Positions 1 through 8,252 of a DNA stretch of 64,000 nucleotides are shown piece by piece (the stretch's first letter is position 1; the number at the start of each line of letters is the position of its first letter). The stretch comes from an uncultured Pantoea sp. GTDB lineage: Bacteria; Pseudomonadota; Gammaproteobacteria; Enterobacterales; Enterobacteriaceae. Location of the stretch: positions 1 through 64,000 of the forward strand of contig CAJYVD010000033.1 of NCBI GenBank assembly GCA_913778495.1. The letters are read 5' to 3'. The notes under the pieces were generated by a model. It saw nothing but the letters and a program-made list of their open reading frames with translations. It ran no database searches and was not told the DNA's origin. The position numbers and the translations under genes are program-made.

Positions 1-23
1 CAGGCTGGCGCAGGGCGCGGATT

Positions 24-52
24 GCAAAGGGCCGCGCCCATCGGCCCTTTGC
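24..52. terminator. Perfect 11-bp hairpin near window edge
   Basis: The arms at 24-34 and 42-52 are perfectly complementary (GCAAAGGGCCG and its reverse complement) with a 7-base loop. No run of T follows on either strand, so an intrinsic terminator is only one possibility. It lies downstream of galR and could belong to a gene beyond the left edge. Confidence 0.4.
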
Positions 53-98
53 CCGTACGCCGCAGCGGTGCGGCTGAAACTGCCGGGCGGTTAGCGGG

Positions 99-229
99 CG
101 GAACCTGCGCAGAGTCAGGCCAGCGCAACGGCCAGCGTCCGGAACCCGCGCAGAGTCAGGCCAGCGCAGCAGCTAGCGCGCGAGCTCGCGCAAAACAAAC
201 CGGCTTTGCGGGCCGGAACCCGCTCAGAG
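99..229. repeat. Imperfect 41-bp tandem repeat downstream of galR
   Basis: A unit starting CGGAACC and containing GCGCAGAGTCAGGCCAGCGCA occurs at 99-127 and again at 140-168, with one base difference over about 29 bases, 41 bp apart. A shorter third copy of its beginning is at 214-229 and runs into the galR stop codon. A 14-bp perfect palindrome, GCGCGAGCTCGCGC, lies at 178-191 between copies two and three. I do not recognise the element as REP, ERIC or BIME. Confidence 0.6.
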
Positions 230-1228
230 CCCTGCTCCCCCAACCGAATGCCGACGCACCAGCGTCGGACTGAACATATTGGTGACTTCCGGCAGAGCTG
301 TGCCGTGCGCCAGCGCCAGCGCCAGCTGTGCCGCCTGCTGCGCCATGGTCACGATGGGATAGCGGATAGTGGTTAAGCGCGGGCGCACGTAACGCGACAC
401 CAGCACATCATCGAAGCCGATCAGCGACATCTCCTCCGGCACGCGAATGCCGTTGTCGCTCAGGACTGCCAGCGCACCGGCGGCCATAGAGTCGTTGTAG
501 CAGGCCACGGCGGTAAACGGTTTGCCCCGTCCCAGCAGTTCGGTCATAGCCTGCTCACCGCCTACTTCGTCCGGTTCGCCCCAGGCTACGAGGCGATCGT
601 TGCACGGCAGGCCGTGCTCTTTTAGCGCATCGTAATAGCCCTGGAGACGATCTTCGGCATCCGAGATGGTGTGCGTTGAGCAGAGAAAGGCGATCTGCGT
701 ATGACCCTGCTGGATCAAATGGCGCGTGGCGAGCCAGGCACCGTAGCGGTCATCCAGGGCAATACAACGCGACTCGAATCCTTTCAGTAATCGGTTCAAC
801 AGCACCATGCCGGGCACCTGTTTCATCAGCACTTCAAGATCGGCATCCGGCACTTTTTTGGTGTGCACCACCAGCGCCGCGCAGCGATGGCGCATCAGCT
901 GCTCAATCGCCTGACGCTCTTTTTGCTCATTGTGGTAACCGTTACCAATCAGCAAAAAGTTACCGGTTTGTCCGGCCACTTCATCCACCGCTTTCACCAT
1001 CGCGCCAAAAAAAGGGTCTGACACGTCGCCGACCACCAGCCCCAGGGTTTCAGTGGACTGTTGGGCAAGCGCGCGGGCATTGGCGTTGGGGTGATACTGC
1101 AACTGCTCCATCGCCTGACTGACCGCGAGGCGGGAGCTTTCGCTGGCTTTGGGTGAATTATTGATAACGCGGGATACGGTGGCAACCGACACCCCGGCCA
1201 TGCGGGCAACATCCTTAATGGTAGCCAT
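224..1228 (-). CDS. galR: Galactose operon repressor GalR (LacI family)
   Basis: This is a 334-residue LacI/GalR-family repressor. The N-terminal helix-turn-helix (residues 1-25, MATIKDVARMAGVSVATVSR) is followed by a periplasmic-binding-protein-like sugar domain with typical signatures such as VVGDVSDPFFGAMV and SLIGFDDV. The sequence is closer to what I remember of E. coli GalR than of GalS, and the neighbouring omr and aas genes match the galR locus. The start was placed at the ATG at 1228, because the residues upstream of it in the open frame do not resemble the family. In relatives it represses galETK, galP and mgl until galactose binds. A palindromic operator lies just upstream, suggesting autoregulation. 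Confidence 0.93.
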   Translation of the reverse strand: MATIKDVARMAGVSVATVSRVINNSPKASESSRLAVSQAMEQLQYHPNANARALAQQSTETLGLVVGDVSDPFFGAMVKAVDEVAGQTGNFLLIGNGYHNEQKERQAIEQLMRHRCAALVVHTKKVPDADLEVLMKQVPGMVLLNRLLKGFESRCIALDDRYGAWLATRHLIQQGHTQIAFLCSTHTISDAEDRLQGYYDALKEHGLPCNDRLVAWGEPDEVGGEQAMTELLGRGKPFTAVACYNDSMAAGALAVLSDNGIRVPEEMSLIGFDDVLVSRYVRPRLTTIRYPIVTMAQQAAQLALALAHGTALPEVTNMFSPTLVRRHSVGGAGL

Positions 1229-1244
1229 GCGATAACTGGTATCC

Positions 1245-1260
1245 GGGTAAACGTTTACAC
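1245..1260. promoter_or_regulatory. GalR/GalS-type operator
   Basis: GGGTAAACGTTTACAC holds the 12-bp perfect palindrome GTAAACGTTTAC and matches the known GalR consensus GTGTAANCGNTTACAC at nearly every position. It lies 17 bp upstream of the galR start codon, so repression of galR by its own product is the simplest reading. Confidence 0.75.
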
Positions 1261-1421
1261 ATCTGCTCAGTGTTACGGAAAACAGTACCTGTCGCAAGAT
1301 GCGAGAATGTCAGCGCTGTCGCAAAAGCACGGAAAACAAGGGGATTTGCGCGGGCTTTAGCCGCAGCGTCCGCGCATGCTATGCTGCCAGCCATCATCAC
1401 ACCTGCCTGCCGGATCACATC

Positions 1422-3695
1422 ATGAAAAAACGCGTACCACACCTGGCGCATTGGGGTGCTTTCACCGCCGTAACCGAACACGATCGCCTGATTGGCTGCG
1501 AGCCCTTTTTTGCCGACGCCGATCCTTCCCCCATGCTCAATACGCTGCCAGAGCTGGTCTATTCAGATAAACGCATACGCCAGCCGATGGTGCGGCGATC
1601 GTGGCTGAAATCGCGGGAAAACAGCGATCGCAGCCTGCGCGGGCGTGAAGACTTCGTCGCGGTGGATTGGGAGACCGCGCTGGATCTGGTGGCCGAAGAG
1701 AACCGGCGCGTGCGCGATCGCTACGGCGCCTCAGGAATTTTTACCGGATCCTACGGCTGGTCCTCGGCCGGACGCGTGAACCATGCGCGCACGCTGGTGC
1801 GCCGCTTCTATTTCCAGGGCGGTGGCGGCGTTGATCAGCAGGGCAACTATAGCTGGGGCGCGGCGCAGTTTTTCCTGCCGTATGTGATTGGCACCTATAT
1901 GCCGCTGACCGGACGCGTCACCGACTGGCCGGAAGTGGTGGAGCATGCCGATATCGTGGTGGCATTCGGCGGGCTGGCGCTGAAAAATGCGCAGGTGGCC
2001 TCCGGCGGCGCCGGGCAGCATACGCTGAAACCGGCGCTGGAGCAGCTCAGCGCCAAAGGAACGCCGATTATCAATATCAGCCCACTGCGCGATGACTGCC
2101 CGGAATTTGTTAATGCTGAGTGGATCCCCATCCGCCCCAATACCGATGTGGCGCTGATGCTGGCACTGGGGTATGAAATTTTGCACCATCAGGCGGTGGA
2201 TGAGGCGTTTCTTGCCAGCCACTGCACTGGCTGGCCGCAGCTGCGCGCCTATTTGTCCGGGGAAGCGGACGGGCTCGCCAAAAGCGCCGACTGGGCCAGC
2301 GCCATCACCGGTGTTCCGGCGGCTCGCATCGCGCGGCTGGCGCAGCAGCTCATCGGTAAACGCAGCTTTATCACCTGTTCGTATTCGGTACAGCGCGCCC
2401 ACCGGGGCGAGCAGCCTTACTGGATGATGATCGCGCTCTCCGCCATGCTGGGGCAGCCTGGCCTGCCGGGCGGTGGGTTTTCCTTTGGGCACGGCTCAAT
2501 GAACAGCGTGGGCAATCCGCGTCAGGAAGGGCCGGCACCGCTCATGAGCACCGGCCCAAATCCGGGCAACCTGTCGATTCCGGTGGCGCGTATCAGCGAC
2601 ATGCTGCTGAATCCGGGCCAGCCTTATCGCTTTCAGGGCGAAACGCTGCACTATCCCGATATTCATCTGGTGCATTGGGCGGGCGGTAATCCGTTCCATC
2701 ACCATCAGCAGCTCAACCGCCTGGTAGAAGGGTGGCAGCGGCCCGATACCGTGGTGGTGCAGGATATCGTGTGGACGCCCGCCGCGCGCATGGCGGATAT
2801 CGTGCTGCCCGCCACCACCACGCTGGAACGCAACGATATCGGCGGATCGTCGCGCGATCGCTTTGTGCTGGCGATGCATCAGGCGATTAAACCGCAGCAT
2901 CAGGCGCGCAATGACTTTGATATCTTTGCCGATCTGGCCGATCGCCTTGGCTACCGTGAGGCCTTTACGGAAGGGCGCAATGAAATGCAGTGGATTGCGC
3001 ACCTTTATCAACAGTGCGCGGTTGCCCATGCACGCAAAGGGATCGATTTCCCAGAGTTTGACGCATTCTGGGCGCGCGGATTCGTTGAAATTCCGCAGGG
3101 CGGTAAGCCCTTCATCTTTATGGATGACTTCCGCGCCGATCCGCTAGCGCATCCTATTCAGACCGCCAGCGGCAAGATTGAACTGTTCTGCCAGACCATC
3201 GCCGACTATCAGCTGGACGATTTTGCTGGCCATCCAGAGTGGCGCGAGCCGCGGGAGTGGCTGGGTGCGCCGCTGAGTAAAACTTATCCGCTGCACATGA
3301 TCTCCATCCAGCCCTCGGATCGCCTGCACAGCCAACTTGACGCCACGCCCAGCGTGCAGGCGAACAAAACCGCCGGCCACGAGACGCTGTATATGCATCC
3401 GCAGGATGCCGCCGCGCGCGGCATCGTCGACGGCGACGAGATTGAGGTGAGCAACGCGCGCGGCCGTATGCTGGCCGGCGTGCGCCTCACGGATGGCCTC
3501 ACGCCCGGCGTGGTGGTGGTGGCAACCGGCGCCTGGTTTGATCCGGGCTTTGGCGGGGAGTGGCAGCCGTGGGATCGCGCGGGCAACCCCAACGTGCTGA
3601 CGCTGGATATCGGCACGTCGTCGCTGACGCAAGGCCCCAATGCCATGAGCTGCCTGGTGGAGATTCAAAAACACGTCGGTTGCAAACCTGCATAA
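1422..3695 (+). CDS. bisC: Cytoplasmic molybdopterin oxidoreductase, BisC-like
   Basis: This 757-residue protein belongs to the DMSO-reductase family, in the branch of BisC, TorZ and TorA. The motif GNYSWGAAQ at residues 141-149 carries the serine (about 144) that ligates molybdenum in this branch. Other family blocks include FTGSYGW near 107-113, ADIVLPATTTLERND in the middle and SDRLHSQLD in the C-terminal cofactor-binding domain. There is no twin-arginine signal at the N-terminus, so it should act in the cytoplasm, like biotin/methionine sulfoxide reductase BisC. The ATG at 1422 was chosen because homology begins there, although no clear ribosome-binding site is visible. E. coli has no such gene between galR and omrB. 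The exact substrate is unknown. Confidence 0.75.
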   Translation: MKKRVPHLAHWGAFTAVTEHDRLIGCEPFFADADPSPMLNTLPELVYSDKRIRQPMVRRSWLKSRENSDRSLRGREDFVAVDWETALDLVAEENRRVRDRYGASGIFTGSYGWSSAGRVNHARTLVRRFYFQGGGGVDQQGNYSWGAAQFFLPYVIGTYMPLTGRVTDWPEVVEHADIVVAFGGLALKNAQVASGGAGQHTLKPALEQLSAKGTPIINISPLRDDCPEFVNAEWIPIRPNTDVALMLALGYEILHHQAVDEAFLASHCTGWPQLRAYLSGEADGLAKSADWASAITGVPAARIARLAQQLIGKRSFITCSYSVQRAHRGEQPYWMMIALSAMLGQPGLPGGGFSFGHGSMNSVGNPRQEGPAPLMSTGPNPGNLSIPVARISDMLLNPGQPYRFQGETLHYPDIHLVHWAGGNPFHHHQQLNRLVEGWQRPDTVVVQDIVWTPAARMADIVLPATTTLERNDIGGSSRDRFVLAMHQAIKPQHQARNDFDIFADLADRLGYREAFTEGRNEMQWIAHLYQQCAVAHARKGIDFPEFDAFWARGFVEIPQGGKPFIFMDDFRADPLAHPIQTASGKIELFCQTIADYQLDDFAGHPEWREPREWLGAPLSKTYPLHMISIQPSDRLHSQLDATPSVQANKTAGHETLYMHPQDAAARGIVDGDEIEVSNARGRMLAGVRLTDGLTPGVVVVATGAWFDPGFGGEWQPWDRAGNPNVLTLDIGTSSLTQGPNAMSCLVEIQKHVGCKPA

Positions 3696-3710
3696 CAATC
3701 TCACCGCTGG

Positions 3711-3774
3711 TTACATTTTGCGGGTAACTGTTGCGTTTGAACGATGGTCGCCACGGTCTGGAGCTTGCTAGAGT
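3711..3774 (+). promoter_or_regulatory. omrB promoter region with OmpR-like element
   Basis: TTACATTTTGCG at 3711-3722 and GTTGCGTTT at 3730-3738 reappear at nearly the same distance (about 70 bases) before the second Omr RNA. E. coli omrA and omrB are known to be activated by OmpR, and these AT-rich blocks resemble OmpR sites. TAGAGT at 3769-3774, preceded by TTGC, is a candidate -10 box seven bases before the RNA. Confidence 0.5.
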
Positions 3775-3780
3775 CAAGGT

Positions 3781-3855
3781 CCCAGAGGTATTGATGGGTG
3801 AACATCAAAAATTTCTTGATTACACCGACCTGCGCAGATGCGCAGGTTTTTTTTT
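3781..3855 (+). ncRNA. omrB: OmrB small RNA
   Basis: The RNA begins with CCCAGAGGTATTGATGGGTG, the conserved 5' seed of OmrA/OmrB, and ends with the stem ACCTGCGCA-GA-TGCGCAGGT followed by nine T. The terminator stem is the one I remember for E. coli OmrB, and the position next to galR agrees. It is about 75 nt against about 82 nt in E. coli. In E. coli the Hfq-dependent 5' end represses outer-membrane receptors (cirA, ompT), csgD and ompR. Confidence 0.9.
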
Positions 3856-3968
3856 ATGCGCACGTTTCGCTAACGAATCGAAACACAGTTTTCCTGTCAT
3901 AACGCAGTGCCTTTCTTTATAACAGCGAATATTCAGTCAGGATCTCCCTTTTATCGCAGCGGATTGCC

Positions 3969-5699
3969 ATGCCTCCGATTAAAAAATTTCTGGGCAAAGA
4001 CCAGATTAAAGCGCCGTTTAACCCGTTCCGTTTTCGCCTGATCTGCCTTGGCGTTTTAGGCTGTATGGGCCTGCTGCTGGCGCGCGTGGGCGATTTGCAA
4101 TTAATCAATCATCCCATGCTGGAGCACGAGGCCGATCAGCGATCGCTGCGCACCGTGACGTTGCCCACCAGCCGTGGCACATTGCTGGATCGGGACGGCC
4201 AGGCGCTGGCGCTGAGCGTCCCGGCGCGCGATATCATTGCTGACCCGCAGCGCGTGCTGGAAGCGAATCCAGATTTTAACAGTGAAAAATGGGCCTATCT
4301 CGCGGCGGCGCTCAATCTGCGCCCTGAAGAGATCCGCGCCCAAATCACCGCGAATCCCAAAAAGCGCTTTCTCTATCTGGGCCGAAAAGTTGAGCTGGGC
4401 ATCGCCAAAGATATCGCCAAGCTGCACCTTAAGGGCATCAGCTCGGTTTACAACGACAGCCGTTTTTATCCAATGAGTGAGGCCGCCGCGCCGCTGATCG
4501 GCATTGTGGGCGCGGATAGCCAAGGGCTTAATGGCCTGGAAAAAGGCTTTGATCACGTGCTACAGGGCGAGCCGGGCAAAGAGGTTTACCGCCAGGACGG
4601 CGAAGGCAATATCATCGCGATGATAGATTACGAGCCGCCCAAGCAGCCGCCAACGGTGCAGCTCAGCATTGATAAGTTCGATCAGTTCACGCTTTACAGC
4701 AAACTGCGTGACGGGGTACTGCTAAACAAAGCGGACTCCGGTGCCGCCGTGTTGGTGAAAATTGACACCGGTGAGATTTTGGCGATGGCCTCTTACCCCT
4801 CTTTTAACCCGAACAATTTCGATCACGCCACGCCCGCGCAAATGCGTAATGCGGCGATCAACGACAGCTACGAGCCGGGTTCAACGGTTAAACCGCTGGT
4901 GGTGATGGAAGGCTTAGAGCGCCATCTGGTGCGTCCTGATTCGGTTATCGATACCACGCCTTATAGCGTCAACGGCCACTTGATTCGCGACGTGGGTCAC
5001 TGGCCACGCCTGACTATGACCGGCATCCTGCAAAAATCGAGCGATATTGGCGTATCGCATATTGCCCTGGCGATGCCCGCTGAAGCGCTGGTCAATACTT
5101 ATCAGGCGTTTGGGCTGGGTAAACCGACCGGATTGGGTCTGACTGGCGAGAGCGTGGGCTACTTCCCGCTGCACCGCGAGCGCTGGGCGGATATTGAACG
5201 CGCCACGTTTTCGTTTGGCTATGGTTTGCGCGTCACGCCGCTACAAATTGCGCGTGAATACGCCACATTAGGGTCTTATGGCGTTTATCGTCCGCTTTCT
5301 ATCACCAAAGTCACGCCGCCGGTGCTGGGCAAGCAGGTGGCTAATCCGCAGGTGGTGCAGACGGTGGTGCACATGCTGGAGAGCGATGTTCTGCCAGGCG
5401 GCACCGGGGTGAAAGCCGCGGTGCCGGGCTATCGGTTAGCAACCAAAACCGGTACGGCAGAGAAAATGGGCACCAGCGGAAAATATGACGGGGGATATGT
5501 GAACTACACGGCGGGCATCGCGCCAGCCAGCCATCCCGAAGTGGCGCTGGTGGTAATGATTAACCATCCTACCGCGGGCGACCACTTTGGTGGTTCGGTA
5601 GCGGCACCGGTGTTTGGCAATATCATGGGGCCGGTGCTCAAGCACATGAACATTGCGCCGGATGCGATTTATAGCAAGCCGCCCTCGGATAAATCTTAA
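3969..5699 (+). CDS. Second FtsI/PBP3-like peptidoglycan transpeptidase
   Basis: This is a 576-residue class B penicillin-binding protein closely resembling FtsI (PBP3, 588 aa). It has a short cytoplasmic tail, one membrane segment (about residues 22-40), the dimerisation/pedestal domain, and a transpeptidase domain. Active-site motifs are STVK (Ser305-Lys308) and KTG (493-495). The middle SxN motif reads SSD (357-359) instead of SSN, at a position that is catalytic in FtsI. It lies between the two Omr RNA genes and outside the dcw cluster where ftsI normally sits, so it is probably a paralogue. Salmonella PBP3SAL, an FtsI paralogue linked to division in acid, is a known analogue; orthology is not shown here. 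The start at 3969 has only a weak ribosome-binding site. Confidence 0.88.
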   Translation: MPPIKKFLGKDQIKAPFNPFRFRLICLGVLGCMGLLLARVGDLQLINHPMLEHEADQRSLRTVTLPTSRGTLLDRDGQALALSVPARDIIADPQRVLEANPDFNSEKWAYLAAALNLRPEEIRAQITANPKKRFLYLGRKVELGIAKDIAKLHLKGISSVYNDSRFYPMSEAAAPLIGIVGADSQGLNGLEKGFDHVLQGEPGKEVYRQDGEGNIIAMIDYEPPKQPPTVQLSIDKFDQFTLYSKLRDGVLLNKADSGAAVLVKIDTGEILAMASYPSFNPNNFDHATPAQMRNAAINDSYEPGSTVKPLVVMEGLERHLVRPDSVIDTTPYSVNGHLIRDVGHWPRLTMTGILQKSSDIGVSHIALAMPAEALVNTYQAFGLGKPTGLGLTGESVGYFPLHRERWADIERATFSFGYGLRVTPLQIAREYATLGSYGVYRPLSITKVTPPVLGKQVANPQVVQTVVHMLESDVLPGGTGVKAAVPGYRLATKTGTAEKMGTSGKYDGGYVNYTAGIAPASHPEVALVVMINHPTAGDHFGGSVAAPVFGNIMGPVLKHMNIAPDAIYSKPPSDKS

Positions 5700-5742
5700 G
5701 ATTATCAAGATGTAACATCACCGCAGCACGCTACACACCTCG

Positions 5743-5811
5743 TTGCATTTTGCGTCAATCGGTTGCGTTTTGCCGCTGTCATCCACGGCGTGCTTGCGAG
5801 ACGATAGCCGT
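5743..5811 (+). promoter_or_regulatory. omrA promoter region with OmpR-like element
   Basis: TTGCATTTTGCG (5743-5754) and GTTGCGTTT (5762-5770) are close copies of the element before omrB, at the same distance from the RNA start (69 versus 70 bases). The shared block GCTTGC(T/G)AGA also precedes both RNAs. OmpR binding is inferred from E. coli. Confidence 0.5.
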
Positions 5812-5922
5812 CCCAGAGGTATTGATCGGTGTGAAGATCAGCTGCTGCGGCAGCAATACCCGTCAAAAGGTATCCATCCTGATCGCTTGCACCAACCCAC
5901 GCGGATGCGTGGGTTTTTTTTT
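5812..5922 (+). ncRNA. omrA: OmrA small RNA, with an enlarged middle
   Basis: It starts with the same CCCAGAGGTATTGAT seed as omrB and ends in CTTGCACCAA, then the stem CCCACGC-GGAT-GCGTGGG and nine T. The 3' part matches E. coli OmrA as I remember it. The predicted length is about 111 nt against about 88 nt in E. coli. The extra sequence can form two internal stems, GCTGCTGC/GGCAGC and ATACC/GGTAT, enclosed by a possible GATCAG/CTGATC pairing. It lies between the PBP gene and aas. Confidence 0.88.
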
Positions 5923-6101
5923 GTCCGCTCGCCGCCGTCTGAAGTCATCTTGCCTCCGCAAGCGCCTGGCGCTAAACGCCTCGGTTCCCCGCGCAGTAGC
6001 CCAACGTCGGCCCAATCTCGCATTCCCCGATTCTTTACTTGTCGGGCATCGCCAGATCCTGCATCGTAAGAGCCCTTTTTCTCCGCTGCTAAGGAGCTGG
6101 C

Positions 6102-8252
6102 ATGTTACTCACTGTTCTGCGATTCCTGTGTCGCCTGATATGGCGCGTGGAGTTGCGTGGCGATCTCACGGCGCTGCACAAATCCAAGGTGCTGATAACC
6201 CCTAACCACACCTCGTTCCTTGATGGCGTGCTGCTGGCGCTGTTTCTGCCTATCAAGCCGGTGTTCGCGGTCTACTCCTCCATCAGTGAACAGTGGTTTA
6301 TGCGGCTGCTGAAACCGCTGATTGATTTTGTGCCGCTGGACCCGACCAAGCCGATGTCGATTAAATATCTGGTGCGCACCATTAACAGCGGCCGTCCGGT
6401 GGTGATCTTCCCGGAAGGCCGCATTACCGTGACCGGCTCGCTGATGAAAGTTTACAGCGGCGCGGGCTTTGTGGCGGCCAAGTCCGGTGCCACTGTGGTA
6501 CCCATGCGCATTGAAGGGGCGGAGTTTACGCCGTTTGGTCGGTTGGGCGGCGTCTTTAAGCGACGTCTGTTTCCGCGCATAACCCTGAGCGTGCTGCCTG
6601 CCACCCACATTCCGATGCCCGACGCCAAACGGGCGCGCGACCGCCGCCAGTTAGCAGGCGAGCACTTACACCACATCATGATGGAAGCGCGCATGGCGGT
6701 GCGTCCGCGTGAAACGCTCTATGACGCCTTTCTCAACGCGCGCCAGCGTTACGGGCTGACCAAACCCTGCATCGAAGATGTGAACCTCAAAGCGGATAGC
6801 TATACCGGGCTACTGAAAAAAGCGCTGGGCGTTGGCCGCATTCTGGAGCGCTACAGCCAGCAGGGGGAGTACATTGGCCTGCTGCTGCCCAACGCCACGG
6901 TCACGGCGGCGGCCATCTTAGGCGCTTCGCTGCGCGGGCGCGTGCCGGCGATGCTCAACTACACCGCAGGCATAAACGGAATGCGCGCGGCGCTCACCGC
7001 TTCGCAGGTGAAAACCGTGTTTACCTCGCGCCAGTTCCTCGAAAAAGGGGCGCTGTGGCATCTGCCGCAGGGTTTGACCGAGGTGCGCTGGATATACCTG
7101 GAAGACTTAAAAGACACCGTTACGCTCCGCGACAAACTGTGGATTCTGGCGCATCTGCTAATGCCGCGCCGTGCCCAGGTTGAGCAGCAGCCGGAGGCGG
7201 CGGCAATGGTGCTGTTTACCTCGGGTTCGGAAGGCCAGCCCAAGGGCGTAGTGCATTCTCACAAGAGCCTGCTGGCGAACGTTGAGCAAATTCGCACCGT
7301 GGCCGATTTCACCCCGCGCGATCGCTTTATGTCTGCGCTGCCGCTATTCCATGCGTTTGGCTTGACGGTGGGGCTGTTTACGCCGCTGATGACGGGCGCG
7401 CAGGTGTTTTTATATCCCAGCCCGCTGCACTACCGCATTGTGCCGGAGTTGGTATATGACCGTAACTGTACCGTGCTGTTTGGCACCTCGACCTTCCTGG
7501 GGAACTATGCGCGTTTCGCTAATCCGTACGATTTTGCCCGCCTGCGCTACGTGGTGGCAGGGGCGGAAAAGCTGCAGGAAGGCACGCGTCAACTCTACAT
7601 GGAAAAGTATGGCATTCGCATTCTGGAAGGCTACGGCGTCACCGAGTGCGCGCCGGTGGTGGCGATCAACGTGCCGATGGCGGCCAAGTCCCACACCGTG
7701 GGCCGCATTCTGCCGGGGATGGATTCGCGTCTGATCGCCGTGCCGGGCATTGAGCAGGGGGGGCGTCTGCAACTGCGTGGCCCGAACGTGATGAACGGTT
7801 ACCTGCGCGTGGACAACCCGGGCGTGCTGGAGCCGCCGGTGGCAGACAACGGCGAAGGCGAAATGGAACCCGGCTGGTATGACACCGGCGATATCGTCAG
7901 CTTTGATGAGGGCGGTTTCTGTCAGATTCAGGGCCGGGCAAAACGCTTTGCCAAGATTGCGGGCGAAATGGTGTCGCTTGAGAGCGTGGAGCAGATTGCG
8001 CTGCGCGCCTCCGGTGAGAAACAGCATGCCGCGTCGCTGCGGCCGGATGGGCAGCGCGGCGAAGCGCTGGTGCTGTTTACCACCGATAGCGCCTTGACCC
8101 GCGACCAGCTGTTGAGTGCCGCCCGCGCCAGCGGTGCGCCAGAGCTGGCGGTACCGCGCGATATTCGCGTGATGACGGCGTTGCCAATGCTGGGCAGCGG
8201 CAAACCTGACTACGTCCGCCTGAAACAGCTGGCGGAGGAGGCCTCGGCATGA
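6102..8252 (+). CDS. aas: Bifunctional Aas acyltransferase/acyl-ACP synthetase
   Basis: Aas (716 residues, usual length about 719) re-acylates 2-acyl-glycerophosphoethanolamine at the inner membrane using acyl-ACP that it makes itself. The N-terminal acyltransferase domain shows the HX4D motif in NHTSFLDG (His36) and the [10 protein letters not shown] block. The C-terminal half is an AMP-forming ligase with [21 protein letters not shown] and YDTGD motifs. A clear AAGGAG site precedes the ATG. It overlaps lplT by four bases (ATGA), so the two are translationally coupled, and their products work in one pathway. Confidence 0.96.
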   Translation: MLLTVLRFLCRLIWRVELRGDLTALHKSKVLITPNHTSFLDGVLLALFLPIKPVFAVYSSISEQWFMRLLKPLIDFVPLDPTKPMSIKYLVRTINSGRPVVIFPEGRITVTGSLMKVYSGAGFVAAKSGATVVPMRIEGAEFTPFGRLGGVFKRRLFPRITLSVLPATHIPMPDAKRARDRRQLAGEHLHHIMMEARMAVRPRETLYDAFLNARQRYGLTKPCIEDVNLKADSYTGLLKKALGVGRILERYSQQGEYIGLLLPNATVTAAAILGASLRGRVPAMLNYTAGINGMRAALTASQVKTVFTSRQFLEKGALWHLPQGLTEVRWIYLEDLKDTVTLRDKLWILAHLLMPRRAQVEQQPEAAAMVLFTSGSEGQPKGVVHSHKSLLANVEQIRTVADFTPRDRFMSALPLFHAFGLTVGLFTPLMTGAQVFLYPSPLHYRIVPELVYDRNCTVLFGTSTFLGNYARFANPYDFARLRYVVAGAEKLQEGTRQLYMEKYGIRILEGYGVTECAPVVAINVPMAAKSHTVGRILPGMDSRLIAVPGIEQGGRLQLRGPNVMNGYLRVDNPGVLEPPVADNGEGEMEPGWYDTGDIVSFDEGGFCQIQGRAKRFAKIAGEMVSLESVEQIALRASGEKQHAASLRPDGQRGEALVLFTTDSALTRDQLLSAARASGAPELAVPRDIRVMTALPMLGSGKPDYVRLKQLAEEASA

